Source: Cardinalis cardinalis (Eukaryota > Chordata > Aves > Passeriformes > Cardinalidae). Taken from it: 64,000 nucleotides of DNA. The notes beneath the pieces are model-generated. The model searched no databases and was not told where the DNA came from. It saw nothing but the letters and a program-made list of their open reading frames with translations. Position numbers and translations under genes: made by a program. Positions 11,867 to 23,770 of this stretch are shown here, piece after piece; within the stretch, counting starts at the first letter, position 1, and every line of letters starts with the position of its first letter. The stretch is taken from assembly GCA_014549065.1 (NCBI GenBank), contig JACDOX010000038.1, forward strand, positions 3,169,719-3,233,718. Reading direction: 5' to 3'.

Positions 11867-13589
11867 ACCAGGGAATTTCTGGATCTGAATGTGGAGCCTG
11901 TTGCCCAAGAGCTGCTGTTAAGAACTGCCTTGCACTGTCCTTTTTGCTCTGGGCAGTCACTGGCCTCAGCCACACTTCAGCTAGTTTCACCCCAGGTGCT
12001 TCTTCCAGGGTGAGCCTCCTCCCTTTTTGTCTCCAGTGGCAGGCACAGCCCTGCTGAACTGCTCTGGGCTGCAGGTGGCCATGCTTGTGGCCGGGTGAAC
12101 ATGGGAGACATGGAGCAGGTCATCTGGAATAAGCAGTTAAATGTGGGCTGGTGCATAGGAGGACAGTGAACAGGAGAGGGCAGAAAGCTTAGAAAAACTA
12201 GCTTTAGTTTAGTTAAAACTAAACAATTGTGGAGAAGCATTAGAGTGGTACTAAAAGCCTTCTGCTTCNCTTGGTTAAACAATGTGTACTTGTGGTTCAC
12301 TGTGGCTGGACTGGTCCTGACTCCCAAAGAGCTGTGTCCAGGTGACCCACATGTGGTGCTGAAACTGCCTGGCATAGAGAAGACAGCTCTGTCTGAAACC
12401 AAGGGAAGCTGTGGGGCATTCTGGCAGCTTGAGGGGTGGTGAGTGATGGCAGGCAACATGCTGTCATGCAGGATCAGCGAAACACTGCTCATCTCTCAAG
12501 CCGTCTGCTTCTCTTGCTCCTTGTGAGCCACTTCTCACTACTCCTTTTCATGTGCTCATATCACCTNTCTTTTCTTTCCCTCACTTTCTCTGTGTGGTGC
12601 ATGGCCCAGTGACTGAAATCCATGATAACCCTCTATTCTCTCTTTTCTCTTCCTCACCACCTTTCTCACTCTTCCTTTCTTCGTGTCTCTCACTAACACT
12701 CTGTTGCTCTCCCTGCCAATTTATTCTTCTCTTTCCTCCCACACTCTGTCCCCATTTCATCAGTCTCAGCACAGTCCTGTTTCTCACCAGAGCTGCTGTT
12801 TCATGTTTACTCTGGTGGGGGGAGGGCAGGCAGGTGTGAGGGAAAGGTAGCAGGTAGGAAGCAGGAGAGTTGAACTGAGACCTGCTTTGGTGACCATGGC
12901 TGAGTCACGTCACCCATGCCGTGGCATGGCTCCATTCCTGTGACCGGAGAATACTCAGCCATGGGTGAATCTGCGATGCTTAGAGGTGGTAGGGCCAAGG
13001 TCGGTGAAGCTCCTGGAAGTGGGCTAAAGCTCTTTGGGTGCCTGTGCAGTTTTTGTTTGTCTCTGGTGCCCAGCTAAGCCCTTGTGCCCAGACTGACACG
13101 ATGGAGGCACGTTCCCAGCCCTGCCTGTTGTCCTATTCTCAAAATCTGCCCCACCCACACTTTCCTATGAAATAACCCCATGGGATGAAGTTAACAAGGC
13201 TCAGCTATGGAGTTTTGATCTGCAGTGATCCAGAGCTTTGTCCCTGCAAATCCCTGGAGACTAACAGCAACTCCTGTTGCTATAGGTGCTACCTTTGTAA
13301 TTACCCCGATTTGCCTCCCCAGTTCCACCTTTTTCTTCTTTTCTTCCTCTCTGCCATGCTGCTTTTCCACCTTTGCATACTGGAGCCTGCCTTGCCTGCT
13401 GGCTGCTGAGGGCTGGCCTGGAGCTGCCAGATGCTTGCACCTTCTCAGCTCTCACGGATAGGAGTTGCTATGGGAGACAGCGAGAAAGAAAAAGTGCCTT
13501 CCCCAGCAGCACTAGGAGCCAGAAGTCTTCCATTGAGTGGAGAACACCCCCCTCTTGTGCTCCTTCCTCCCCTCAGCCCCCCTTTAGAG
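11867..13589. other. Non-coding stretch with a pyrimidine-rich tract
   Basis: No gene recognised. A pyrimidine-rich tract spans about 12550-12780 on the + strand (CT-rich, few purines). A shorter inverted repeat (8-bp arms, 2-base loop) lies near 12206-12223. Confidence 0.45.
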
Positions 13590-13700
13590 AGCACTCTGCA
13601 GAAAGCNGCCTTTGAAGCCCCTTAATTAGTGTCCCGTGTGTCCTGAACGGAGCCCTTCATTACCACCAGCAAGAGGCATAAATTGGCATGTGTTTCAGGT
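13590..13700. promoter_or_regulatory. Candidate conserved non-coding element
   Basis: This non-repetitive segment carries a CTTAATTAG homeodomain-type core and a balanced composition unlike its pyrimidine-rich surroundings. It has the texture of vertebrate conserved non-coding elements. This is inference from composition only; an alignment to other birds would decide it. A CA-rich simple repeat follows at about 13780-13835. Confidence 0.22.
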
Positions 13701-14090
13701 TTGNGCTCAGTGCCAGAATTTTGTTCCAGTCCCCTCCCTCCAAACCTCTCCAGCTTCCCCCCTCCTTGACACACATGCGTGCACACACNCATTCACTCTC
13801 TCTCACAGACAAACACACACACATGCACGCACAAGGGACCCTGCCAAAAAAGACATGTCCCCTTTCCATCATCCCACATTTCAGAGGGAAAAAAACAATG
13901 ACAGAGGTCGCTCTGTTCCCTGCCTCCCCATGGCTTGCTCTTGGCTCTGCTGACCCTTCAGCATATGCAACTGCAGGTTGGGGGTCATTATCAGCCCCAG
14001 AGTGTCTCTCACAGCCTGTGGATGTGCTCAGAGGGTGCTAATTAGTGAGAAAGGGCTGATTAGGTTAGAAATTAAGTGTTTATTCTATCT

Positions 14091-14126
14091 TTCTTTTTTT
14101 TCTTTTTTTCTTTTTTTTTTTTTTTT
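14091..14126. repeat. T-rich low-complexity run
   Basis: About 36 bases are almost all T with three interrupting C residues. No adjacent mobile-element body is recognisable on either strand, so I cannot assign it as an insertion tail. Confidence 0.85.
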
Positions 14127-16985
14127 AATATGTATGTGTGTAAAAATAGTGAGGCCAGATGGAGTCTCAGGAATAATGAGAGAAAAGGCAGCCAGGAGTC
14201 AAGGGGGGTGAATCTGTATCCTGTCTTACCTCTCCTGCACACCCTGGGTGGACAGGCGTTCTGCAAACTCACAGCATTCCTGCAGCCACCAGTAGCCACC
14301 ACACATTCCCTGTGGCTGTCCTTGTTGGGATTGAGCTGGAAATCTCCTCTCTGCACAATGTTCTGTAGAAGCTTTTCATATCTGGAGAGCCTCTCCATCA
14401 CCTCATCTTTTTCAGCTCAACCTTAGTGCCTTTGTTTACCCCCTTCNCCACACTTTTTTTTAATCTCAGTGTCACTATTAGCAGCAGCCAACAGGTTACT
14501 GGCNTCACCAGCCTTTCAGTGACACCCCTTGTCTTTGCTGCTGTCTCACCCCGAGTGTGCTGTCCTCATAGAGAAATCCTGCCTCACAGGCTCTTGCTCT
14601 GCCAGACTGAGGAAATTCAGTCTATCTCTGCCATGGACTTCGCCCCTCCTTTGCAAAAGTTGCAACAGAGGACCCTCATAGCTGATTAGGATTCTGATTT
14701 CCAGGAACTCCAAGTCTCTATGCCTGAGCAAACCATGTCCTTGTCCTGTTATGTGGCATCTATGCTATGTTCAGCCTGTCATGGACTGTGGGATAAGGAA
14801 GAACAGATCATGGTAGGGCTGAATAGCAACTTTGCCTTGCCACAAGGCTGTTCTGTGCTTCCAGCACTGCAGAGAGAAGCTCTGGGGCCATGAGGGGGCA
14901 GTTGAAAAACTGCCTTCCTTCTGCTTAACCTAAAGCTGGTCTTTGGGGCCAATATTTTGGATGCAGTGCATATGGAGCCTTTCTCCAGAGACCAGTATTT
15001 AGGTTGAGGGTACTCAGGTTCCAGTAGGCTGCAGGAGAGGGAAGGAAAGAGGCTGTACTTGACTGTGCTCTACAACTCTCTTTCTGGGGTGGGAATTGTG
15101 CTGGCAGACTCATGAGTTCGCACAGTTGGAGGCTGGTGTCTGCAGCAGGCCACTTCTGTGGCCTGAGGGCTCGCTCTGATGTTGGCAAGGAAGGCCATCT
15201 CTCCCAATCGGGGATCTGAGTGTTGAGAAAGGGCTGGATTTGTTTTGTTGATCAGCTTGGGGAGTGTGTGTGGGGGGAGGTAAGAACTTGTCACTATGAT
15301 GTGCTGGAGGAGTATTTGCAGGGAGGAGTATTTGCTCAGTAACCAGCGGGGGGGATTGTGATCCCTTAGAATCACAGCTGACTGGGATGTGTGGGTCTGA
15401 CAGCAGGGGAGATTCCCTTGCTGACACTAGGGGGGCCCGAGACTCTTAGCTGCATTTCAGAGCCCAACAACAAAGTGTCTGGTGCACTGGGGCTTTGTCC
15501 TATGAAATAAGAAGTCCGGCTTCTTTTAGGGGTGGGAGAGCAGCTGAGGACCCCCAGCTCCAGGGGTGTATTTGTGGTGGGAAGAAAGGCCACGTGTGTG
15601 CTGGTGCACTCTGGGCTGTGTGCTGTCAGTAGAACTGCATGCATGACTGTTTGGCTCTGGCATGACAGGAGGGTATATTTGGCTGGGTACAATTCAGACC
15701 TCATTCCTTTTCATCACAACGGTCCTTTTTTACCATGTGGCTCCTGTAACAGCCAAACAAACAAACAAACAAACACACACATGGGAATCCAAACTCCCTA
15801 TTACCACCACATTGCAGATGCAGCCTGGTTTGGCCTGTATTTCTCCCGTTGCCACAGCAACAGTAAGCCAGAGAGTAAATCAGAATATCCTCTCTGGTGC
15901 TNAACACCCCCATATAGCAAAATAAATGGCAGTGTGGAAAGCCTGGTCTGTCTCCCCTACCTCTGCTTCCCAACTCCAGTTCAGCAGAGACCCTCCAGAG
16001 ACCTCTCATATGCCAGTCAGACCCTAAGGAGATCACAAGCTTCCTCCACAGGGTATGAGGGAACACCACCTCTGCTGTGACCAGCAATCCCCCTTATTCC
16101 CTCCTCCAGCTGCTGTGTCTCCCGTGGAGGGTGATTAGGTTGGAATCAATNTTCAATGTTCATGGTCTCAGCTCAGCTGGCTTTTAACAAGATGAGTCCC
16201 ATCAGCTCCACTAAGGACCAAACAGCATCCAAACCAGGCTTAGCAACCTGCTTCTTGCTTCAGCAAACTCTGCTTACAGCTGGGAGAAACAGAGCCTTTG
16301 GAGAGGAGCAGAGCAATCAAAGCACATTTAGGACCAGGACTCCTGTCCAGCTGAGCTCAGAAATATGCTCACTGGGACAGCTGCCAAAAGGGCTCCACCA
16401 GCTACACTTTGTGTTGGCCTTGGGCACTTCCAAAGTCAGCAATGTGCTTAGGAGAGAGATCTGTCTGCCCAGAAAGAAGAGTCCTTGGGAGGACAGGAGG
16501 GACAGTGCCCCTGAGAACTGGCGTGGTGCAGTCCCCTGGAAGCAGGGGACAAACTGGACTTGCATTTTCTACAGCAGCTCTTTCTATGTGCATCCTAGCC
16601 CTGGAGGATGACTTGCATCCCTTTTTATTCCAGATACCAGAGGGTATCTGTCACTGGTGCCTCCCCCAGCTTTGGCTGTGACTTCCTTCATTAGGAATCT
16701 CACTCTGTTCTTTGGCTGGATTTCCCCTGAGAATCCGATTTATGGCTCCCCACTGATTGCTGATGTGTAAATACCGTGTGCTTCAGTATGGCAATGTGAA
16801 TGCCCTAGTGCATTGGAACTGTTAACCCTTCAGCTGCTTAAGATCCTCTCCCTGTTGTGAAAGCTGCCTTGCTTGACAGGGAGAATCTCAGCCTGGGATC
16901 ATGGGATCTCAGTCTGGCTCTAGGCATGCTTGCAGATCAGTGCAGGTGGGTGGACCCTTGCAGGCCTCCTCGGGTTTCTGTGCAG
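14127..16985. other. Non-coding stretch with no recognised gene
   Basis: Nothing recognisable beyond short overlapping open frames. A CAAA-type tetranucleotide run (about five units) lies at about 15753-15775. Frames extending across it are composition artefacts. Confidence 0.45.
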
Positions 16986-17345
16986 GTTAAAGGATGAGGC
17001 AGGAGCAGCCCAAATAAAAGGCAAAAAGGGCCATTTCATGATTAAATGCTAGAGCACAGCAGCAGTGTAAAAATATACATATATCACAAGCCTTAATTAA
17101 CACAGGCAAAGGGAAAAGGAGAAAAAAAGCCACTTTTTTAAAGGTTTCACAGAGACTATAAACTGGCAGCACAAAAAAAAATGTAATACATGCAAATTAA
17201 TGGCATAAATTTAGGGTTACTTAACTTCACAAATGTTAACAAGCTCATAAAAAAAAAGTTATTCTTTCTCAGTTTCCTGTCGCTGTTTGTTTAATTCTCT
17301 CGCTCTCTTTTTAAACTCTGTTGAGAAGATTATGTTTTCAGTATA
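16986..17345. promoter_or_regulatory. Candidate conserved non-coding element, AT-rich
   Basis: An AT-rich, non-repetitive island contrasts with its GC-moderate neighbours and contains TTAATTAA near 17092-17099, a GCAAATTAAT stretch near 17190 (octamer/homeodomain-like) and other TAAT cores. Such islands inside introns of neuronal adhesion genes are often enhancers. Only composition and motifs support the call; I cannot test conservation. Confidence 0.28.
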
Positions 17346-17597
17346 TTCCTCCTAAATTAATTCTGCCTCTCTCTCTTCCTTCTCCCTCCTTCGTCTCTGT
17401 CTCTTTCTCTGTACCTTCCTCTGTCTGCTTGCCTTCCTTCCCTGCCTATCTATCATATTCTTAATGTCCCCATCATCATAGTATCTACTCTTGGATACAG
17501 TACTGTCTCATTTCTCTCCCTATTTTCTTGCCTGGCTCTCCCCCGCTCACACTCCACCCTTCCTCACAGCTCTCAGCCTGCTACCCTCTTCTGGATG
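17346..17597. repeat. Pyrimidine-rich (CT) low-complexity tract
   Basis: This strongly C/T-biased stretch of interleaved CTCT, TTCC and CCTT runs has few purines on the + strand. It leads directly into the T/G tract that follows. Confidence 0.7.
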
Positions 17598-17790
17598 TTT
17601 TTTTTTCCATTTTTCCTGTTTTTTTGTTGGGTTTGTTTGGTTTTTTGTTTGTCGGGTTTTTAAAATTTGTTTGGTTTGGGTTTTTTTTGGGGGGGTGTTG
17701 TTTTGGGTGGCGGTGGTGNNTTTTTTGTTTTTTGGGTTTTGTGGGNTTTTTTTGTTGTTGTTTGTTTGTTTGGTGTTTTTTGTTTTTTCC
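17598..17790. repeat. T/G-only low-complexity tract
   Basis: Nearly every base is T or G on the + strand (runs of T4-T8 alternating with G1-G7), with N calls at about 17719, 17720 and 17746. The strand bias gives spurious open frames rich in Phe/Gly/Trp on + and Lys/Gln/Thr on -. G-runs such as the GGGGGGG near 17690 could pair in G-quadruplexes. Confidence 0.85.
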
Positions 17791-17869
17791 TGTAGCAGTC
17801 TAGTAGTCAATATAACTCCAGCCTGGTAATGCTATACACAACACTGCCAATTTCCAAACATGCATTTTT

Positions 17870-18370
17870 TCCCTGCCGCTGGCAGACAAGGAAGGCAAGG
17901 AGCAAATGAAGTGGTCTCGCGCTGAACTGCTCGCTCCTCAGGCGTTTGAGTGGCTGTTTGTCACTGCAGACTGCGTGGCTGGAGGCACAGGTACGGCTGT
18001 GTGGGCAGGCTGGCTTGGTACAGCACAGCCCCCTCTGAAACAGCTGCCACAGCTCCCCTGACACCGTCCCTTTATTCCAGGCTCTGCCTCCGCACAATGC
18101 GGGATAATAAAGGGCACGGCAGCTCCTTGCTGAGCCTGGGAAGTCATGAGCCCCTGAGGTCACCGTGTCTCTGCTTCCCGCTTGTTTCTTGCTTTGCTTA
18201 CAGATAAAACTAAGTTTAGAAAACTCAGGCAATTGCCAGTTTAGCTCTGCCAAAACTCATTTCTCCGGAAAGAGGACATACGCCTTTTGTTCTGCTTCTT
18301 TTTAAGCTACCAAGGACACCCCAAGTTGCATTACTCGTGACGTAACGTGTCCTGTCCGTGATGCTACAGC
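17870..18370. promoter_or_regulatory. CpG-enriched segment with a CRE-like site
   Basis: CpG dinucleotides are clearly more frequent here than in the flanks (roughly 19 in 500 bp). TGACGTAA at 18338-18345 matches a CREB/ATF-type element. It could be an internal promoter, a 5' UTR exon of ELFN2 or an enhancer. A donor-like CAG|GTACGG lies near 17991 and an acceptor-like pyrimidine tract with AG near 18080, but these are weak. Below CpG-island strength. Confidence 0.3.
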
Positions 18371-21300
18371 GTTCTGTTCTTAGGCTCTTGTTCTCATTGC
18401 TTAAAGGGAAGATGGGTAAAAAAAATCTTATTTTGACTTATGGACCAGACTGAGTCATAGGAAGACATCATTAAAAAAAGAGAGGGGGTGGATATCATCA
18501 GCTTTGGCCACAAGCCATCCGTGGAGCTTTCAAAGTCGCCTGTAAATATTGCTGCCAGCTCTGTTTCAGTATCAGAGACAGCAGTCCTGGCTAATAGCTT
18601 TTCTCCTTAGTGGCCCAATTCAGTATTTCAGAATGCTGGAGAGAAGAGGAGGAAGTCAGTGTTTTATTCAACATAGCAATCTCAGAAACAGGGAGGTGAA
18701 ATTACAAGCTGGACTCCCCTGGCAGCAGTGAAAATAAGAAAATCCAAACAAGAAAAGGAAAAAAAAACCGGAAAAAACCTGAATTTCTCAAAGCAAGAGA
18801 AAGGATGTTGGTGAGCGGGTAACAGAGAGGTTAGGAAGAGGAAGCACAGAGGGAGAATCTGTTGTGTTTGGAAGATGTGGGAACCATCAACACAGATGTT
18901 GCAGAAGAAAGCAATTGAGAAGCTGAATGGGACTTGCATGGGTTTACAGTTGGGTGCATGCTTAAGCGTGTTGCTAAATGGAGACCTGAATGAGTGAGAA
19001 CAAGAAATAATCATGCGGGAGTCCCTGTGCAGAATCAATCTCTGTCCAGATTGACATCACAGGCTTTCCCACTGATAAAAAATGTTGCTTTTCCTGGGTA
19101 GGAAATGAGTCAGGGTGACTCCGGGGCTTAAGGTTTGGCCTATGCAGATTAAGAGGAGTAGCAAGGAATAAATAAAATATGGAATATGCAAGGGTGACTA
19201 AGGACTCAAAGAGAAACAAAGAACTGTGGGGGAAGGAATAGGACCACAGTGAGGAACAAGGAGGGGCTGCCAAATTAATTGCTTTCTAGGTCTACCTGGA
19301 GAGAGATTTAAGGGAATAAGCATCATTTTCTGGCCATGAAGTACCTATTAGGTGGGTTAGTGGGTAAGACATTTATGTGCCTGTATTAGCTGAGTAATGC
19401 TCCTTTGTTTTTTTGGTCCTTTCAGCCCAGAAACAGTCTGAAGCAAAGTTGGTTTCTTACTGAAAATATTTTCAGCACCTATGAAATCAGAGGCCCAATA
19501 ACAATTGCAGCTTCCATGTACTCTGCTACTGACAGCATTGAAAGAGGCAGAGCAGAGAATAGGTGGGGAAATAAGATGGAAAACTGGACTGAGCAAGAAC
19601 AAAGGAAAGGGTGGGGTGTTTTTTAAATTGAGCTGGCCCCCATTTTTGATTGCATCATAGCCTAAATTAGCTTTGGCCTACATAATTAAAATGGAGGATG
19701 TCAAGGTACCAGGAGGAAAAAGAATTTTGCTGGGCTATTGGCACAAATGATCTGTTCGCTGCACAGCTGCTGTAGGAAATGCAACGCCATGAGTAGACAT
19801 ATATAATTGTAGAGATGGGGAATGAATAAACGTGTTTCAAAGAACAAGGAGAATTCTAAATGTCAGCAAAGGGGTATATGACTCACTCATTGGGAAAATA
19901 CTATTATTGGATACGTAAGTAGGACTGTACAAAGCACTCAGAAGAGGGATGCTACTAGAAAAAAGAAGAATTAATAAATGAAGGTAACATTTGGGTAAGT
20001 GACAGTGAATGAATGAGGAGATGTGCTATAAATGCCATGAGCTATCACTGGGCCTGGAGTGAAAGCAGAGAGAAAATGCGGGGTTGAGGATGGCAAAGGA
20101 TGAAAAGAGAGAGATCATGGACGATGAGGAGAAGCATTGCTGGAGACTGCTGAAATACAATGGAATGGATGAGTGTTTGTTATAAAACTACTTGGCTTTT
20201 GGCAGAATAATGGTGACAAAGAGTTTCTGTTCTACTGAGCTGGGATTAAAGAAATAAATGAGGTGGAACTCCATGGGAGGAGAGGAAATGGCTGTGCTGA
20301 GGAGGCAGGAGGGGGCCCAGGACCCAGCTGGAACTGGTTTCTGCAGAGGTGTGTTAGGCTGTGATGGACATGTCATATGGAGAAATCCCTCCCTGTTTTT
20401 CAGAAGGAAAAAGCAGTGTTTAAGTGTAACAGATGCTATTGTATAGATTACAGACGTGGCTGAAAGAAGTAGCGCAGGACCAAGGCATTTTGCGTGAGCT
20501 NAAGCCAGGCATTGGCAATAATTAACTGATGCTCCCAGTGCAGTCAAAAACAAAGTTGCAGACTTCTTGAGTCCAGAACATAATGAACTTGAAACCTTTT
20601 AGTTGCCAAATGCCAGACACCATTCCAACAGACCCATCCCACATGTCTGGCTGGTCATCCTCACAGCCTGAAACGCTGAGTGCTGGTGCATCTGCCCAAG
20701 CAGAGACCGAGAAGTCCAGCCACTTCTGCGGATGGATCAGTCCCATTTACAGCTAGGGACAGGGCATCTCTAGTCCTGGAGGAGGAGATTTCCAGAGCCT
20801 CTAATTTGGGTCCAGCTGGGAGCAGTTCTTATTTTGGTTTTGAAACCCCAAATCCCCAGCAAGCTGCTTTTCTGGCTGTCTTGGGTTGATTGAGTCGGTA
20901 GAGAGACAGATGTAGGTGGATAATGGGAAAGGAGGTGGTAAGTGGCAGAGCTATTGCCTGAGCGAGAGAGAAGGATGCCGTGTAAGTACTGCCAGTCCCC
21001 ATTCAGTGAGCAAGTGGTGAGTCAGGGGCAGATACTGAGTCAGCAAGAAGGCGGAGGGATAGTGGGTGGGTAGAGCACCCTGGCTAACTCNGTGCAAACC
21101 ACTCAGCTGCAACGTTGCTCTCAGCTCCCTGTGGCAAAGTTGCAGGCAGTGGGATGCAGGCTACTGCATCCCAGTCTCTCCCCTCCCCATGAAATTCCCT
21201 GGGGTGCTTTTCTGAACCAGTGAGGCTTCAGTGAGGGGACCAGTGAGGGTCCCTGACCGCTGCCTTTGGTGGGCATGTATTTTCCTGACGTGTTTATGAA

Positions 21301-21440
21301 CCTGCTTGCAAGCACTGCTTCTCTGTGAGGTGTTGTAGTAAAAGAAGGGGAATGAAAACAGCTGATGAAGGCAGAGAGAGCACTTCAGCCTGTGTCACCC
21401 CAAAGATACTGCTTGTGCAGTCAGGGAGCTGGTGGAATGT
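18371..21440. other. Non-coding stretch with no recognised gene
   Basis: Mostly purine-leaning unique sequence (18620-20170 is A/G-rich on +), with no exon or mobile element recognised. Confidence 0.45.
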
Positions 21441-21519
21441 AGGGAGGGGGAAGAGAGANAAGAAAGAAAGAAAAATAGAAATGAGGTAGAAACGAGAGTG
21501 AGAGAGAGAAAATATTTGA
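21441..21519. repeat. Purine-rich (GA) simple repeat
   Basis: An A/G tract includes GAAA-type and GAGA-type runs, with one N at about 21459. It borders the AT-rich candidate element that follows. Confidence 0.75.
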
Positions 21520-21645
21520 GATGAAAAGAAATTACCATACGGCAGGATCCTGTTATTCAACCTAATTTTCAAAGGACTGCAGCTGTCGCACTGAGATAAT
21601 CTGTTAATTATAACAGTCATTGTGTTTTGGCAATGGAAGAAAAAA
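21520..21645. promoter_or_regulatory. Candidate conserved non-coding element with TAATTA core
   Basis: This non-repetitive segment contains a 6-bp inverted repeat around ATTA (21601-21616, CTGTTA...TAACAG) and nearby SOX-like CATTGTG and GATAA-like strings. The homeodomain-type core in a symmetric setting is typical of developmental enhancers. Motif density is seen; function is inferred. Confidence 0.3.
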
Positions 21646-22479
21646 CCAGGCTCTAAACAAGGCAAGGTAGTGGGGAAAAGAGAGGGGAGGCACGGCTGTG
21701 TCAAAATGCATGTCAGATGCTAGCTTGAAATCTAGGTGGGCGAGCCGGCCGGGAGGAGGGTCCCTCCCCTGCAGGCTTAGCTGTGCCACTGCCTGCGGGT
21801 GGAGGATGGAAGGAAGGTGGAAGCATCTGTGTGGAAACAGAATGCCCTGTCCAGTGTGAGGCTACTTTCTTGCTGAATCCAGGCATGCATTGACCAGAGG
21901 AAGAGCTTTGAGGGGCTGAGAGTCTCATTGCCAGTGAGGGAATCTCTCTCAGGTGGCCATCCAGGACAGGGTTGGCTAGAAGGCGAGAGAACCTTGAAGG
22001 ATGCTTGAATGCCANTGCTTGAATGCCAATGCCCTGCAGGAGTTTGCAGGCCTGGCAGTGCAAATGGCANGAAGTGATTGCTGCTCCAGGACATATGTGA
22101 TTCCTTAGGCTCTGTGGCCTCCCCATAAGCAACTGTAGTGANCTGTAATTCAAGGACCATGGCCTTTCCCTACCCTACCTGCAGCGTAGCATGTTCGGGG
22201 GCCCTCTAANCTGGCACTGCTGGATTGCTGGGGATGTTATTAGCATCCAGAAATACTGGAGGTATGCTTGGTTTGAGTGAGGGCATCTCTCAAATAGCTT
22301 CCTGCTTGTCACAGTCAGACTGCTGAGAGCCAGGACTTGTTGAAGGAAATAGGGCACCGAGGCCAGCACAGGACAGCAGAGGCATGGCAATGACCCTGAG
22401 GAGGTGGGGGATCTTCGCAGTGATATCACATACAGGCAAAGGATTTCTCCTGGTCTCATGGCTGGACATGCTACATGGG
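21646..22479. other. Non-coding stretch with a short tandem duplication
   Basis: No gene recognised. A 14-base tandem duplication (CTTGAATGCCAATG type, one copy carrying an N) lies at about 22003-22030. Confidence 0.45.
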
Positions 22480-23140
22480 AGCGCACAACAGCACCAGTGC
22501 TCCCATCCTGCTTGCTACATGCTCCCAGAGCCCCAACTCCTGGCCTGTTGCCTGCAGCAGCCCGCACACACGCTCATAGAGAGCTGCCATTCCTGTCCCT
22601 TTACNCCTCAACAGCTCACAACAGCAGAGGTCATTCCCTGTCCCCTAGAGCAGCTCCTTCACGCGTGCACATGCAGATGCACAGAGCCTGCCCTCACACC
22701 CTGCTCCCTACAGTGATTCACGTCAGGGACACACACAGCAGGAGTGTTCCCACCCCTTTCCCTGGTGCCTTCTCCCAAACACACACTGGTTGTCTCCCAT
22801 GATCGCTGCACGCCTACATGCAGCCGGCACTCCCACCCCGTCCCCTGCAGCGCCTCTCACACAGCCAAACACTCCCATCCCTTTCTCCGAGGTGCCTGCT
22901 TCATGCAAGCACACATGCACGCACAGATAAACTCACAAACAGCCTTTGCCTGCTTCTCCATGGCAATTCCTCCCTCCCCAGGAGCCAGCACCGGTTCTCT
23001 GCTTCACAGAGTGACTAAACCACATCCAGCCCCAGCCCACACATCCACCCCATCACCTACAGCGACTCCTCCGCACACACACCCCCTCCACCTCGCGTCT
23101 TTCTCTACAGTGACTCACTCCCACACCAGTGCTCCGGGCA
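22480..23140. repeat. Degenerate C/A-rich minisatellite
   Basis: A motif of the form CCCT(A/G)CAG(C/T)G(A/C)(C/T)TC followed by CACAC recurs at about 22550, 22708, 22845, 23057 and 23103, with C-rich filler of varying length between copies. The + strand has almost no long G runs. The irregular spacing and drift point to an old, decayed tandem array. Long + frames here are artefacts of codons such as CAC and CCC. Confidence 0.55.
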
Positions 23141-23439
23141 GAGCCACTCTGGCTGTCATACTTTCTATGGCAGGTCCCTACAGAGCCCATGCTCCCTCCC
23201 ATGGCCAGCAGGAATTATTTCTAAGCCCCATGTCTTGGTTTGTGGGATGAAAAGGGGAGTATGTTTCCCAGGCCTCCCTCCTGGCTCTGGAGGGAGAGAA
23301 TTGAAGGTAGCCTTATCAGTGATAGCATTTTTTGTGACACCTCTAATCTCTTGACATGCTCTTCTACCTGGAGCAGGCTATTTCCCAAGCCTACCCCCAT
23401 GTACAAGCTTCTGTGGATTGCTGCTGCAGGCTGTCTGGG

Positions 23440-23770
23440 TGGAGCTGGCTTGATGCAAATCCGCCTTAATCTTCAATAATCATATTAATATAAAAGGTAA
23501 CCATTTCACTTTGGAAAACAAAAGTGGCTTTCTGGCCTGCCAGGGAACCACAGGCATATGAAAGACCTTTCTGCCAGTATTTATCACTCTAAAATAAGAT
23601 TTATGCTTCTAAAGCTCTCTCTTTCATGCTTCTGAGCTGCTTCATTTTTCTCCCTTGAGCCTTCCCATTCTCTCTCTCTTGCTGCCTAACAAATTAGGCA
23701 TCTAATCGCTGTTGGGAAGGCACGATGGGAGAGCAGGGGTTTTATATACAGCGACACGTTGGGGTTTTTT
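23440..23770. promoter_or_regulatory. Candidate conserved non-coding element, AT-rich
   Basis: A GATGCAAAT octamer-like site near 23452, CTTAATC/AATCATATTAAT cores near 23464-23490 and an ACAAATTAGGCATCTAATCG stretch near 23690 sit in unique AT-rich sequence. It resembles conserved enhancers in texture. A TTTTATATA string near 23740 could act as a TATA box, but no transcript is evident. Confidence 0.28.

Noticed and set aside
14091..14126. T-run as an antisense LINE/SINE tail
   Set aside because: No element body is recognisable next to it on either strand.
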